Source: Cognatilysobacter bugurensis (lineage in GTDB: Bacteria; Pseudomonadota; Gammaproteobacteria; Xanthomonadales; Xanthomonadaceae). From it: DNA of 64,000 nucleotides. Of the stretch, positions 45,179 through 53,979 are shown piece after piece (the first letter of the stretch is position 1; every line of letters starts with the position of its first letter). Below the pieces are notes generated by a model. It did not search any database and was not told the origin of the DNA. It saw only the letters and a program-made list of their open reading frames with translations. The stretch is taken from contig NZ_BMYD01000001.1 of the NCBI RefSeq assembly GCF_014652095.1, forward strand, positions 1,031,466 through 1,095,465, written 5' to 3'. Made by a program: the position numbers and the translations under genes.

Positions 45179-48100
45179 ATGTCCCCCCTGCATCGCAACA
45201 CCTTGCTCGCCGCCCTTCTGATCCCGATGGGTCTCGCCGCTTCGGCGACCGCCTCGGCCGCGACGTTCTACGTCCGCGCCGACGGTGGCGACGCAAACCA
45301 GTGCAACGGCCGCTCCGATGCCGCCTACCCGGGCACGGGCACCGCGCTGAACTGCGCGTGGAAGCACCCCTTCTTTGCACTGCCGCCGGGCGGCACGCCG
45401 CGCATTGCCGGCGGTGACACGCTGATCATCGGCGGCGGCAGCTACATGATGGGCCAGGGTGCACCGGGCGCCGGCAGCTGCGGCGGCTCGAGCTGCTACA
45501 TGGCGGCGCCACCGTCGGGCCCGTCGGCCACGACCAAGACGCGCATCCTCGGGAAGGCCGGGACCACGCCGGTGTTGTGGGGCGCGGTCAACACGAGCCG
45601 CATCATCAACCTTCAGGACCGCTCGAACATCGAGATCGGCAACCTCGAGGTCACCGACCGCAACGACTGCGTGTACTCGCACACCGCGACCGAAGCCAAC
45701 TGCGTGCTCGGTACGAACTACGCGCGAGTCGGCCTGTACGCGACCAACTCCAGCAACGTGTGGCTGCACGACCTCAACATCCACGGTCTTGCGCACATGG
45801 GCATGAACACCGGCGCGCTGTCGAACTGGCTCATCGAACGCGTTCGCATCAACAAGAACGGCAAGGCCGGCTGGGACGGCAGCGTCGGCGGCACCGCGAG
45901 CAGCAACTCCGGCTCCATGGTCCTGCGTAACGTCGAAGTGGCGTGGAACGGTTGCGGCGAGCGCTGGCAGACGGGCGCCACCTGGGCGTGCTGGGCGCAG
46001 CAGACCGGCGGCTATGGCGACGGCATCGGCACCTACTACACGGGCGGCCAGTGGCTGATCGAGGACAGCTTCATCCACCACAACACGTCCGACGGCCTCG
46101 ACCTGCGCTACATGGACGGCGAAGACACCACCACCGTGGTCGTGCGTCGCCTGCATGCCGTCGGCAACGCCGGCAACCAGGCCAAGATCCGCGGCAACGT
46201 CGTCGTCGAGAACTCGGTCCTCATCAGCAACTGCGCGTACTTCCGCGGTCGTGACTACATGCTCGAAGCGGACAACTGCCGCGCGAGCGGTAACACGCTG
46301 CAGTTCGTGCCCACCTCCAACGACAAGATCGTCGCGCGCCACAACGCGATCACCGGCGAAGGCGGCGTGCTGATCGGCGCGAACGAGGGCGACAGCACCT
46401 CGACGATCCGCATCGAGAACAACGTCCTCGTCGGCTTCCCGCGCTGGGACGATGCCACGATGCAGAGCTCGGTCTACTACGCGAACAACGCGCCGGCGGT
46501 CGTCTCCTGGGCCGGCAACCTCGTGTGGAAGGTCAAGAACAACACCTGCCCGACGGGCTCGATCTGCGGTCAGGATCCGAAGCTCAAGAACATCACGCTC
46601 GCCGCGTTCGACGCGACCCCGCTGGACGGCAGCCCGGTGATCGACAAGGTGGGCCAGCTCGCCGACGTCACCAACGACTTCCTCGTCCAGCCGCGTCCGT
46701 CCGGCGTCAAGAGCGACATCGGCGCATACGAATGGCAGGTTGCGCCCCCGCCGGTCTGCAGTCCGGTCGCTCCGACGATGACGGTCGCGGGCCCGACGGG
46801 CCAGGTGGCGCCGGGCACCACGAACACCTACACGATCTCCGTCAAGAACAACGACTCGGCCGAGTGCTCGAACACGAACTTCGCGCTCGCTCGCACCGTG
46901 CCGGCCGGTTGGACGGGCACGCTCAGCGCGGCGGCCGTGACGTTGGCGCCGGGCGCGAGCACGACCGCCACGTTGCAGGTCACCTCGGCGGGTACGGCGA
47001 CGACCGGCAGCTACGGCGTGGGCGTCGGCACGAGCAGCGCCGCGGGCGCGGTGCATACGGCAAGCGCGTCGACTGTCTACGAAGTGCTGGCGCCGGTGTG
47101 CGTCGCCGCGGCACCGACGATGACCCTCGTCGGTCCGACGGCCCAGGTCGCACCGGGCACCTCGAGCACCTACACGGTGTCGGTCAAGAACAACGACAGC
47201 GCTGCATGCGCGAGCACGGCAATTGGGCTCGCAGGCACAGTTCCGGCCGGTTGGACGGGCACGCTCAGCACCCCGGCCGTGACGCTGGCGCCGGGCGCGA
47301 GCACGACCGCCACACTGCAGGTCACGTCCGCGACGACAGCCACGACCGGTGCCTACGGGGTCGCCGTCAGCTCGAGCAGCGCCGCTGGCGCGGTGCACGT
47401 GGCAACCGCGTCGAGTGCCTATAACGTTCTGGCACCGGTCTGCGTCGCCGCTGCACCGACCATGACCCTCACCGGCCCGACGACCGAAGTGGTTCCCGGC
47501 ACGACGAACACGTACACGATCTCGTTGCAGAACAACGACAGCGCGGCGTGCACGACCTCGGCCTTTGCCCTCGCCCGCACGGTGCCGACCGGCTGGACCG
47601 GCCTACTGAGCGCAACGAGCGTAACGCTGGCGCCGGGTGCCAGCACGACGGCTACGCTGCAAGTCACCTCGTCCGGCACCGCAACGGCAGGCACCTACGG
47701 CATCGGCGTCGGCTCGAGCAGCGCAGCGGGCGCGGTGCACACGGCGAGCGCGTCGTCGGTGTACAGCGTCAAGGTCATCGAGAAGGTGGTTGCACCGACG
47801 ATGACCGGCACGGTCAACACGAACAAGACGGCGTACCTGCCCGGTGAGACGGTCACGATGACGGCGCGCGTGCTGCTCGACAGCAAGCCGCTGCGCGGCG
47901 CGGCGGTGCGCTTCGGCACCCTCAAGCCCGACGGGATCAGCGAGATCGTGTTGCGGGCGACGACCGACACGTACGGCTATGCAAAGGCGTCGTTCGTCTC
48001 CGGCACCGGTTCGACCTGGATCGGCCGGTACCGTCTGACCGCACAGGCCGCGTACGGCGATCTCACGAGCTCGGCCACCAGCACGTTCCAGGTCGGCGAC

Positions 48101-48403
48101 ATCCTCACGAACTCGGTCGTCACGAACAAGACGACCTACTCGGCCGGCCAGACGGTTTCGATGACTGCGCGCGTGCTCAAGGACGGCAAGCCGGTCTCCG
48201 GTGCGGCGGTGCGCTTCGGCGCCCTCAAGCCCGACGGGATCAGCGAGATCGTGCTCAAGGGCACGAGCAACAGCCAAGGCTACGCCAAGGCGTCGTTCGT
48301 CAGCGGCACGGGCCTGAGCTCGATCGGCACGTACAAGCTGCGCACGACGGCGACGATCGGTGAGCTGAGCGCCTCCGGATCGACGACGTTCTCGGTGAAG
48401 TAA
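45179..48403 (+). CDS. Secreted modular beta-helix protein with three NEW3-like and two Ig-like repeats
   Basis: The 1074-residue protein has a signal peptide (cleavage after TASA near residue 28), a beta-helix domain (about 30-510) paralogous to the preceding gene, three near-identical 114-residue NEW3-like repeats (about 526-867; each begins VCxxxAPTMT and contains WTGTLS and LAPGASTTATLQVTS), and two about 101-residue Ig-like repeats (about 879-1074; NKTxYxxGxTVxMTARVL). It ends in GSTTFSVK, with no anchor and no PEP-CTERM signal. It is probably an exported polysaccharide-binding or -cleaving protein. GGAG six bases before 45179 decides the start. Three Cys pairs in the repeats suggest disulfides. 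Confidence 0.8.
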   Translation: MSPLHRNTLLAALLIPMGLAASATASAATFYVRADGGDANQCNGRSDAAYPGTGTALNCAWKHPFFALPPGGTPRIAGGDTLIIGGGSYMMGQGAPGAGSCGGSSCYMAAPPSGPSATTKTRILGKAGTTPVLWGAVNTSRIINLQDRSNIEIGNLEVTDRNDCVYSHTATEANCVLGTNYARVGLYATNSSNVWLHDLNIHGLAHMGMNTGALSNWLIERVRINKNGKAGWDGSVGGTASSNSGSMVLRNVEVAWNGCGERWQTGATWACWAQQTGGYGDGIGTYYTGGQWLIEDSFIHHNTSDGLDLRYMDGEDTTTVVVRRLHAVGNAGNQAKIRGNVVVENSVLISNCAYFRGRDYMLEADNCRASGNTLQFVPTSNDKIVARHNAITGEGGVLIGANEGDSTSTIRIENNVLVGFPRWDDATMQSSVYYANNAPAVVSWAGNLVWKVKNNTCPTGSICGQDPKLKNITLAAFDATPLDGSPVIDKVGQLADVTNDFLVQPRPSGVKSDIGAYEWQVAPPPVCSPVAPTMTVAGPTGQVAPGTTNTYTISVKNNDSAECSNTNFALARTVPAGWTGTLSAAAVTLAPGASTTATLQVTSAGTATTGSYGVGVGTSSAAGAVHTASASTVYEVLAPVCVAAAPTMTLVGPTAQVAPGTSSTYTVSVKNNDSAACASTAIGLAGTVPAGWTGTLSTPAVTLAPGASTTATLQVTSATTATTGAYGVAVSSSSAAGAVHVATASSAYNVLAPVCVAAAPTMTLTGPTTEVVPGTTNTYTISLQNNDSAACTTSAFALARTVPTGWTGLLSATSVTLAPGASTTATLQVTSSGTATAGTYGIGVGSSSAAGAVHTASASSVYSVKVIEKVVAPTMTGTVNTNKTAYLPGETVTMTARVLLDSKPLRGAAVRFGTLKPDGISEIVLRATTDTYGYAKASFVSGTGSTWIGRYRLTAQAAYGDLTSSATSTFQVGDILTNSVVTNKTTYSAGQTVSMTARVLKDGKPVSGAAVRFGALKPDGISEIVLKGTSNSQGYAKASFVSGTGLSSIGTYKLRTTATIGELSASGSTTFSVK
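46754..47779 (+). repeat. Three tandem 342-bp repeats (NEW3-like domains)
   Basis: Units start at 46754, 47096 and 47438, each exactly 342 bp (114 codons). They are in frame and highly similar. The exact period points to duplication and homogenisation. Confidence 0.88.
47813..48403 (+). repeat. Two tandem about 303-bp repeats (Ig-like domains)
   Basis: The TNKT codons in unit one (47819) and unit two (48122) are 303 bp apart. The stretch coding for LKPDGISEIVL is nearly identical between them at DNA level. Confidence 0.82.
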
Positions 48404-48454
48404 TCGCGGGGCGCACCGCCCGCTCAGCCAGCGATCCGCTCGCGGACGCTGCAG

Positions 48455-48486
48455 AGGCAGCTTCAGGCTTTGACCTGAAGCTGCCT
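48455..48486. terminator. Convergent hairpin at the end of the beta-helix and ATP-grasp genes
   Basis: AGGCAGCTTCAGG, loop CTTTGA, CCTGAAGCTGCCT is a perfect 13-bp stem. It overlaps the last codons and stop of the minus-strand ATP-grasp gene and lies 52 bases past the plus-strand stop, so it could terminate both. The T tract is short. Confidence 0.7.
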
Positions 48487-49407
48487 TTCGTCGTTCTGGG
48501 TCGAGCCGTTCGCGGCGGCTTCGACGACGTGCGCCGGGTCGACGTTCCAGTACCGGCCGAACACCGCGTCGTAATCGAGCGGATCGAGCTGCGTCAGGCC
48601 GGAGCCCGGTGCCAGCGTCAGTTCGCCGAAGTAGATGCGCTCACCCTCGATCTCGAACAGGTCGACGCGGATGAAGTCGAATTCGCGCCCGAGCGTCTCT
48701 GCGATCTTGACCATCTCGGCATAGCGCTTCGGCGGCGGCGGCAGCTGTTCGGGGATCGCGTTGCCGAGCGGAATCAGATTCCACGCGCGGTCGAACATCG
48801 CGCGCTTGTGGTCGCCAAACCGGTCGATGTGGATCTGCACGCTCTTCACTTCGCCGTCGAACACGAAGAACTTGTAGTCGACCGGCACCTGGCCACGATC
48901 GTCGACGAGCGACTGCTCGATGAGGACGCGCTTGGGGATGCGCGCGTACCACGGCTCACCGGTCCAGCTCGCGAAATCGAAGTCCAGGTCCTTGCGAAGT
49001 TTGGCAATGAACGCTTGGCGGTCACGTGCGAGCTCTTCGGTCGCGAAGTACACGCCGCCGCTGCGGTTTGCGCACTTGATGACCTGCCCGGGCACGATCT
49101 CCATCTTTTCGAGCTCGTCGTACTCGTACACACCGTGCGCGGGCACGAGGTACTCGTCGCCAATGCGCTCGGCGACCCACTGACGCGCGTCGACCTTGTC
49201 GGCAATGATCGGGAAGCGCGGGTCATGCCCATGCAGCAGCTTGCGCGCGAAAATTTTCTCGGTGAGCGTGCGCGGCGCATGCAGGCGCGGCAGGTGGCCG
49301 TGCTTGAGCAGGTAGCGGATCTTCTCGACCCGGCCTACGCCGACGACGCGGCGCATGGCGAATTGGAAGCGCACGTAGACGCGGGAGATCGGGCGGGGCA
49401 AGGGCAT
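48463..49407 (-). CDS. TupA-like ATP-grasp protein
   Basis: The 314-residue protein belongs to the ATP-grasp family found in polysaccharide loci and named after teichuronopeptide synthesis (TupA), which attaches amino acids or forms amide-linked sugars. Visible features: RTLTEKIFARKLLHGHDPRFPIIADKV, LVPAHGVYE, VIKCANRSGG, VDYKFFVFDGEVKSVQIHIDRFGDH, and RVDLFEIEGERIYFGELTLAPGSGL. It may decorate uronic acids of the polymer with an amide substituent; this is inference from the family. It is on the opposite strand, between beta-helix and flippase genes. Confidence 0.82.
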   Translation of the reverse strand: MPLPRPISRVYVRFQFAMRRVVGVGRVEKIRYLLKHGHLPRLHAPRTLTEKIFARKLLHGHDPRFPIIADKVDARQWVAERIGDEYLVPAHGVYEYDELEKMEIVPGQVIKCANRSGGVYFATEELARDRQAFIAKLRKDLDFDFASWTGEPWYARIPKRVLIEQSLVDDRGQVPVDYKFFVFDGEVKSVQIHIDRFGDHKRAMFDRAWNLIPLGNAIPEQLPPPPKRYAEMVKIAETLGREFDFIRVDLFEIEGERIYFGELTLAPGSGLTQLDPLDYDAVFGRYWNVDPAHVVEAAANGSTQNDERQLQVKA

Positions 49408-49532
49408 CGGGCGGTCGCCGTCAAAAGAGTTCAGGTGAATCGGATGAGGATGTGCAGAGGGGAGTTACGACGACGTCGACGCCGATCTACGCACCGCTCG
49501 ACCGGAAAGACGCGATTGCGCAGCGCGACCGG

Positions 49533-51068
49533 TCAAATGCCGCCGCGTCGGAAGCGCGGCAAGATCGCACGCAGACGCGAATCGAACAGCCACACGGGCA
49601 GCGCATAGAGCGCGATAAACAGCCCACCGCCGACGAACACGCGGCCCCAGGCGCTCTGCACTCCGAACAGGTCCGTGGCCCAGATCAGCGCGAGCAGCAC
49701 GGTGGCGCAGCCTAGCGCCGTGACAAGCGTGCGCGCGTCCGGCAAGCGCCGCAGCCCGCGCGGGCAGAGGATGAAGTTCAAGCTCCACAGGGCGCCGTAC
49801 GTGACCACGGTCGCCCACGCAGCGCCCATGTAACCCAAGCGCGGGATTAGCACGAGATTCGTCGCGATGCTCAACGAAGCAGCCGCGACGGTGATCATCA
49901 ACACCGTCTTCGAGCGTTTCTGCAGCAGCAGGCCGTAGCTCGAGATGTCGAACAGTGGATAGAGCGCCATCACGGTGCCGGTAATCACGAACACCGCGCC
50001 GGACGCCGCCTTGTCCGCGCCTGCGAGCGCGACGATCGCCTCCTGCCCGATGGCGAGCACCATCGTGGCGATGCCGATGGACGCATACGCAATCGGCAGC
50101 AGCATGCGCCCCTTGAGATCGCGAACTGCCTCGTCGCCCCCGCTGCCGTACGTGCGATTGGCGACGGGCACGAACGCTTCGGACAGCGCCGCATGCATGA
50201 AGAGGTTGATCTGCTGAGCCAGCGCATAGCCGATCGTGTAGATACCGACCGCGGCGAAGTCGCCGGTGATTTCCTTGATGAGGATGCGGTCCGACGCGGC
50301 CAGGCCCATCGCCGCGAACTCATTGACCATCAGCGGCATGCCGTACGCCAGTGCCCCAACGATTGCGGCCCGGTCGACCATGCTGCGTGAAAAACGCAGG
50401 TGCCGGAACGACCACCAAGTGAAGTACGCAAGCAGCAGCGCGGCCGCTGCGAGCCGCCCCTGGAAGACCGACAGCGCGGTGCGCTCGATGAAGATGACGA
50501 ACGCGACGCCGAAACCGAGTTCGAGCCAGCGCTGCGATACGCGCGTGGCCATCACGATCCCCGAGCGCTCGCTTGCGCGCACGACCATCTGCACGAAACT
50601 GCCCATGACGAGGACCGGCGTCAGCAGCACGACGCACCAGAACACCGATGAGAACGTGTGCCGTCCGCTCCACTCCCAGAAGAGCAGTCCCGCCGTCACC
50701 GTTCCCCACAGGGTGAACGAGAGCAGCATCGGCAGAACGACGAGGTTCGTGCTGAAGTGGGTGTAGGTGTCGCGGTCCGCGTTGTGGGGGTAGAAGCGGA
50801 TGATCGCGTGCTGCCCACCGAGCTTCGCGAGCGCGATCGCGATGAGCACCCAAGTGTTGTAGTAGCCGAGGACACCGTATTCGGTGTTGTCGAGCAGGCG
50901 GGTCAGAATGGGGAACGACACGAAGCCCGCGACCATGACGAGCAGGCTGCCGACCGAGTACCGCATGTAATGGGTGCCGACGCTAGGCGGCTTTCGGGCT
51001 TCGCGCGCGGGCGCCCCCGGGGCTTGGCTGCTCGCCGCGACCCGGGCTTTTTCTTCAGGAATGCTCAT
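49533..51068 (-). CDS. Lipopolysaccharide/EPS flippase (Wzx-like)
   Basis: The 511-residue membrane protein has about 12-14 hydrophobic helices and the start YSVGSLLVMVAGFVSFPILTRLLDNTEYGVLGYYNT of the polysaccharide-transport family. It should flip undecaprenyl-linked repeat units across the inner membrane before the Wzy-like polymerase acts. It has a 60-residue soluble N-terminus rich in Ala/Pro. Upstream lies a 653-bp region without a gene. Confidence 0.9.
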   Translation of the reverse strand: MSIPEEKARVAASSQAPGAPAREARKPPSVGTHYMRYSVGSLLVMVAGFVSFPILTRLLDNTEYGVLGYYNTWVLIAIALAKLGGQHAIIRFYPHNADRDTYTHFSTNLVVLPMLLSFTLWGTVTAGLLFWEWSGRHTFSSVFWCVVLLTPVLVMGSFVQMVVRASERSGIVMATRVSQRWLELGFGVAFVIFIERTALSVFQGRLAAAALLLAYFTWWSFRHLRFSRSMVDRAAIVGALAYGMPLMVNEFAAMGLAASDRILIKEITGDFAAVGIYTIGYALAQQINLFMHAALSEAFVPVANRTYGSGGDEAVRDLKGRMLLPIAYASIGIATMVLAIGQEAIVALAGADKAASGAVFVITGTVMALYPLFDISSYGLLLQKRSKTVLMITVAAASLSIATNLVLIPRLGYMGAAWATVVTYGALWSLNFILCPRGLRRLPDARTLVTALGCATVLLALIWATDLFGVQSAWGRVFVGGGLFIALYALPVWLFDSRLRAILPRFRRGGI

Positions 51069-51721
51069 CGGGAATGCATCGCCTCAGTGCGTTCGCGCGA
51101 GTTCGGTTGGGCAACCGATGACCGGGAGGCCCCTGGGGTTGGCCGAGCCGCGGCCTGCCAACGCCCATCTGCAATCGCCGGGGTGCCGGGCAGGCCCGCA
51201 GCAGGCCCGCGACTTCTCCACGACGGTGCACGCGCTGCGTGGTTTGCCTCAGCTCCGCGCACCCAGCAAGCGGGCACACGGCGGACGGCCGCATGCGGCC
51301 GCGTGCGAAGTTCGTACTGGATCGGGCTCAAGTCGGGATTCGTCGTAGAGCAAAGGGAAGGCGACGCACACCGCCGCAGAGCGTGTAACGGAAGAGCCTA
51401 GGCATCGATCGCCGGCGGCTCTTTGACACTGTCCACTAGACGTCGATGGCCGCCTGTACAGGCCAGAACGGAAGCATTTCGACGGCGACCGCGGCTCGCG
51501 CGTCAGCGATCCGCGCCTGTCCAACCGCGATCCGCTGGCTGTCTGGATCCATGTGCAATCCGGATGAGCCACGTCGAACACACAACTTGTCTCAACCGCT
51601 GCCGGCATTGGCCGCTTCGTGCGTTTGAATGAACGGCGGCATTCGTAACAGGCGGCCATGGGTTCGGGTTAGCAACCCGACGACGGGCCCCGGTTACGAT
51701 GGGCGTGCTTGAGGACGATTG
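51069..51721. other. Long gene-free region between flippase and J-domain genes
   Basis: 653 bases, divergent promoters expected at both ends. I see no conserved protein, tRNA, or strong hairpin. Short open frames on both strands are low-complexity and unconvincing. It may hold promoters, an RNA, or eroded sequence. Confidence 0.4.
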
Positions 51722-52177
51722 ATGAAGGCCGATTTTTCGCTCGTGTATTCGCAGCTGGACCTGCGTCCTGACTGCAGCCTGGAGGAGTTCCGCAGCGCAT
51801 ACATGCGCCGCATCGCCGAGCTGCATCCGGACCGCAGCGGCCGCGAACCTGCGACCGTCGAGGGTCAGGCCATGCTGCGCGAACTGGTGTCGACCTATGT
51901 CGCGGTCACACGGTTTCACCGCCGCTACGGGCGCATGCCAGGCGCATCGCCGCGGGTGTCCGGGAATCACCACGCCCCGAGCCCGGCGCACCCGGGCGTA
52001 CACATTTCGCACGCGCACAATCCGATGATGACGGCCATGCGGCCGGCGCTTCAGATCGCGCCGTCCAGCGATCCTTCGCCGCCCGAGCGCCAGTCCACCG
52101 TGACCCTGCGCCTGGTGGTCATCATCGTGACGCTGGGCCTGTTGCTCGCGCTCTGGGAAGTCAGCCGCCTGCTTTGA
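51722..52177 (+). CDS. Membrane-anchored J-domain protein
   Basis: The 151-residue protein has an N-terminal J domain (about 6-70) with the DnaK-activating HPD at residues 35-37, then a Pro/His-rich linker (about 75-120), then a C-terminal transmembrane helix (about 126-147, LRLVVIIVTLGLLLALWEV). The J domain would face the cytoplasm. No DnaJ G/F or zinc region exists. A GAGG site precedes the ATG at 51722. No DnaK or known partner is adjacent; it sits between EPS genes, so a role in assembling a membrane protein of the locus is possible but unproved. Confidence 0.75.
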   Translation: MKADFSLVYSQLDLRPDCSLEEFRSAYMRRIAELHPDRSGREPATVEGQAMLRELVSTYVAVTRFHRRYGRMPGASPRVSGNHHAPSPAHPGVHISHAHNPMMTAMRPALQIAPSSDPSPPERQSTVTLRLVVIIVTLGLLLALWEVSRLL

Positions 52178-52233
52178 TCGCGGCTGCGGCACGACACTCC
52201 TGTGCGGCACGACCTCCGATGAACTCAAACGAC

Positions 52234-52255
52234 GACGGCGCCCTCAGGCGCCGTC
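52234..52255. terminator. Hairpin between J-domain gene and priming transferase
   Basis: GACGGCGCC, loop CTCA, GGCGCCGTC forms a perfect 9-bp stem between convergent stops. There is no T tract, so intrinsic termination is doubtful. Confidence 0.5.
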
Positions 52256-52288
52256 TGCGTATCTACCACCTGGCAATCCGCCCCGCCC

Positions 52289-53683
52289 TCAGCGAGCACC
52301 GCGCCGGAAGAGCACCACCTCGACCGTCTGCAGCAGGATCATCAGGTCGAACACAAGGCCGCGGTTCTTGATGTAGAACAGGTCGAACGTGAGCTTTTCT
52401 TCTGCGTCGCGCACCGATGCGCCGTACGGGTAGCGCAGCTGGGCCCAGCCGGTCAGGCCGGGCTTCACGCAGTGGCGCACGTTGTAGTAACGCACCTCAC
52501 GACTGAGCATTTCGACGAACTGCGGACGTTCCGGACGCGGACCGACAAAGCTCATGTCGCCACGCAAGACATTGAACAACTGCGGCAGCTCGTCAAGGCG
52601 CGTCGCACGGATCACGCGACCCACGCGCGTCGTGCGGTCGTCGTTCTTGGTTGCCCACTGGGCAACCCCGTCTTTTTCAGCGTCGACGCGCATGCTGCGG
52701 AACTTGATGACCTCGAAATGCTGGCCCTGCTCACCGACGCGGACCTGCTTGTAGAACACCGGCCCCTTAGATTCGAGCTTTACGAGCAGCGCGACGACGA
52801 GCATTGCGGGCCATGCGACGAGGAGCATGGAGCCAGCGGCCAGCAGATCGAAGAAGCGCTTCGTGAGGCGACGCACGGCCGACTGGTCGAAGCCGCCCGA
52901 AAACGCGAGCCAGGACGGGTCTGCCACGCTCAGCGTGACCATGCCGGCCTCGCGCTCGAAAAAGGTCGACAGGTCGACCACCGACACGCCCTTCTGCGCG
53001 CATTCCAGCAGCTCGTCCATCGGCAAGCCGCCGCGGCGCTCGTCGGGGGCCACAACAACCTCGTCGATCTGCAGCGTGTCTGCAAGCTTGCACACGCTCT
53101 CAGTCACCTTCGTCCGCAGATGTGCCGGGACGCAGACTTCCTGGCCGGACACCGGCACGAAGCCGACGATCACGAATGACTGCCGGTCCGACCGGCGACG
53201 CATGCGGCTGTTGATCAGATCGGCATTGCGCCCCGCTCCGTACACCAGCACCCGACGCTTGAACGCCGCGCTGCGCAGGAAGTGCTGCGAGACCGTCCGC
53301 AGCGCCATGACGCCGATCATGCCGATCGCGAGCGAAAGCGCCAGCACTGTGCGGCCGATGTAGACGCGTGGAACGAGGTAGTACAGCACCAGCAGCGCGA
53401 TGGTGCCGAAGGCGAACGACAGGAACAACCTGAGGTAGAAGTCGATCCGGTTGTGCCGGTCGTGAGCCTGGTACAGGCCGAATGCCGCCATCGACACCGT
53501 GATGAAGATCGCGGGGATCAACATGCGGGCCGGGGTGTTGTTGTAGAAGACCGCGTAGCCCTCGGGGTCGTTGAGGAACCGCAGCGAAGCGCCGAGCATC
53601 GCTGCGATGACCAGCAGCACAAACTCAGACATCCACAGCATTCGAACCAGATGTACTTTGCGACTCGCGACCTGCGACTTCAT
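52289..53683 (-). CDS. Priming polyprenyl-phosphate glycosyltransferase (EpsB/TIGR03013-like)
   Basis: This 464-residue enzyme starts the repeat unit by transferring a sugar phosphate to undecaprenyl phosphate. Four N-terminal helices are followed by a CoA-binding-like fold (VLVYGAGRNADLINSRMRRR), a hydrophobic re-entrant segment (FFDLLAAGSMLLVAWPAMLVVALLVKL), and the catalytic bacterial_transf domain with KFRSMRVDAEKDG, RLDELPQLFNVLRGDMSFVGPRPERP and KPGLTGWAQLRYPYGAS. The whole resembles the PEP-CTERM/XrtA-system family. Upstream, 53684-53979 holds no gene and presumably the promoter. Confidence 0.92.
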   Translation of the reverse strand: MKSQVASRKVHLVRMLWMSEFVLLVIAAMLGASLRFLNDPEGYAVFYNNTPARMLIPAIFITVSMAAFGLYQAHDRHNRIDFYLRLFLSFAFGTIALLVLYYLVPRVYIGRTVLALSLAIGMIGVMALRTVSQHFLRSAAFKRRVLVYGAGRNADLINSRMRRRSDRQSFVIVGFVPVSGQEVCVPAHLRTKVTESVCKLADTLQIDEVVVAPDERRGGLPMDELLECAQKGVSVVDLSTFFEREAGMVTLSVADPSWLAFSGGFDQSAVRRLTKRFFDLLAAGSMLLVAWPAMLVVALLVKLESKGPVFYKQVRVGEQGQHFEVIKFRSMRVDAEKDGVAQWATKNDDRTTRVGRVIRATRLDELPQLFNVLRGDMSFVGPRPERPQFVEMLSREVRYYNVRHCVKPGLTGWAQLRYPYGASVRDAEEKLTFDLFYIKNRGLVFDLMILLQTVEVVLFRRGAR

Positions 53684-53979
53684 CGACGGCTCCGTAATTC
53701 ACGTTCCAGACACGCGGCGGCGATCGATACACTTCGACGTACGGCCTGCACTCTTGAGAACGCGAATGGCCTCGCAGGGCGGACGCCCGTGAAGGCGTTG
53801 ATTCAGCTGCGAGACGCGAATTCGTTGAGTCCAGTCCGAGCCTGAGCGCTCGTGATGAACCGTCGCTCGCGATTAGGACACGAACGACGCTCTGAAACGC
53901 CGCATCCCCCGCGTCGCGGAGGTGCCGCGGTCGCCCTAGGCGTCTCGGGCCGTGGGCCGAATGGGCTCAAGGCGTCCGC

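Noticed and set aside
44585-47398. A 937-codon minus-strand open frame with repeats
   Set aside because: Its repeats mirror those of the beta-helix gene on the plus strand; composition is Arg/Ala-rich and no start or ribosome site is convincing.
48350-48403. PEP-CTERM sorting signal at the end of the 1074-residue secreted protein
   Set aside because: The C-terminus ends in GSTTFSVK without PEP, hydrophobic helix or basic tail.
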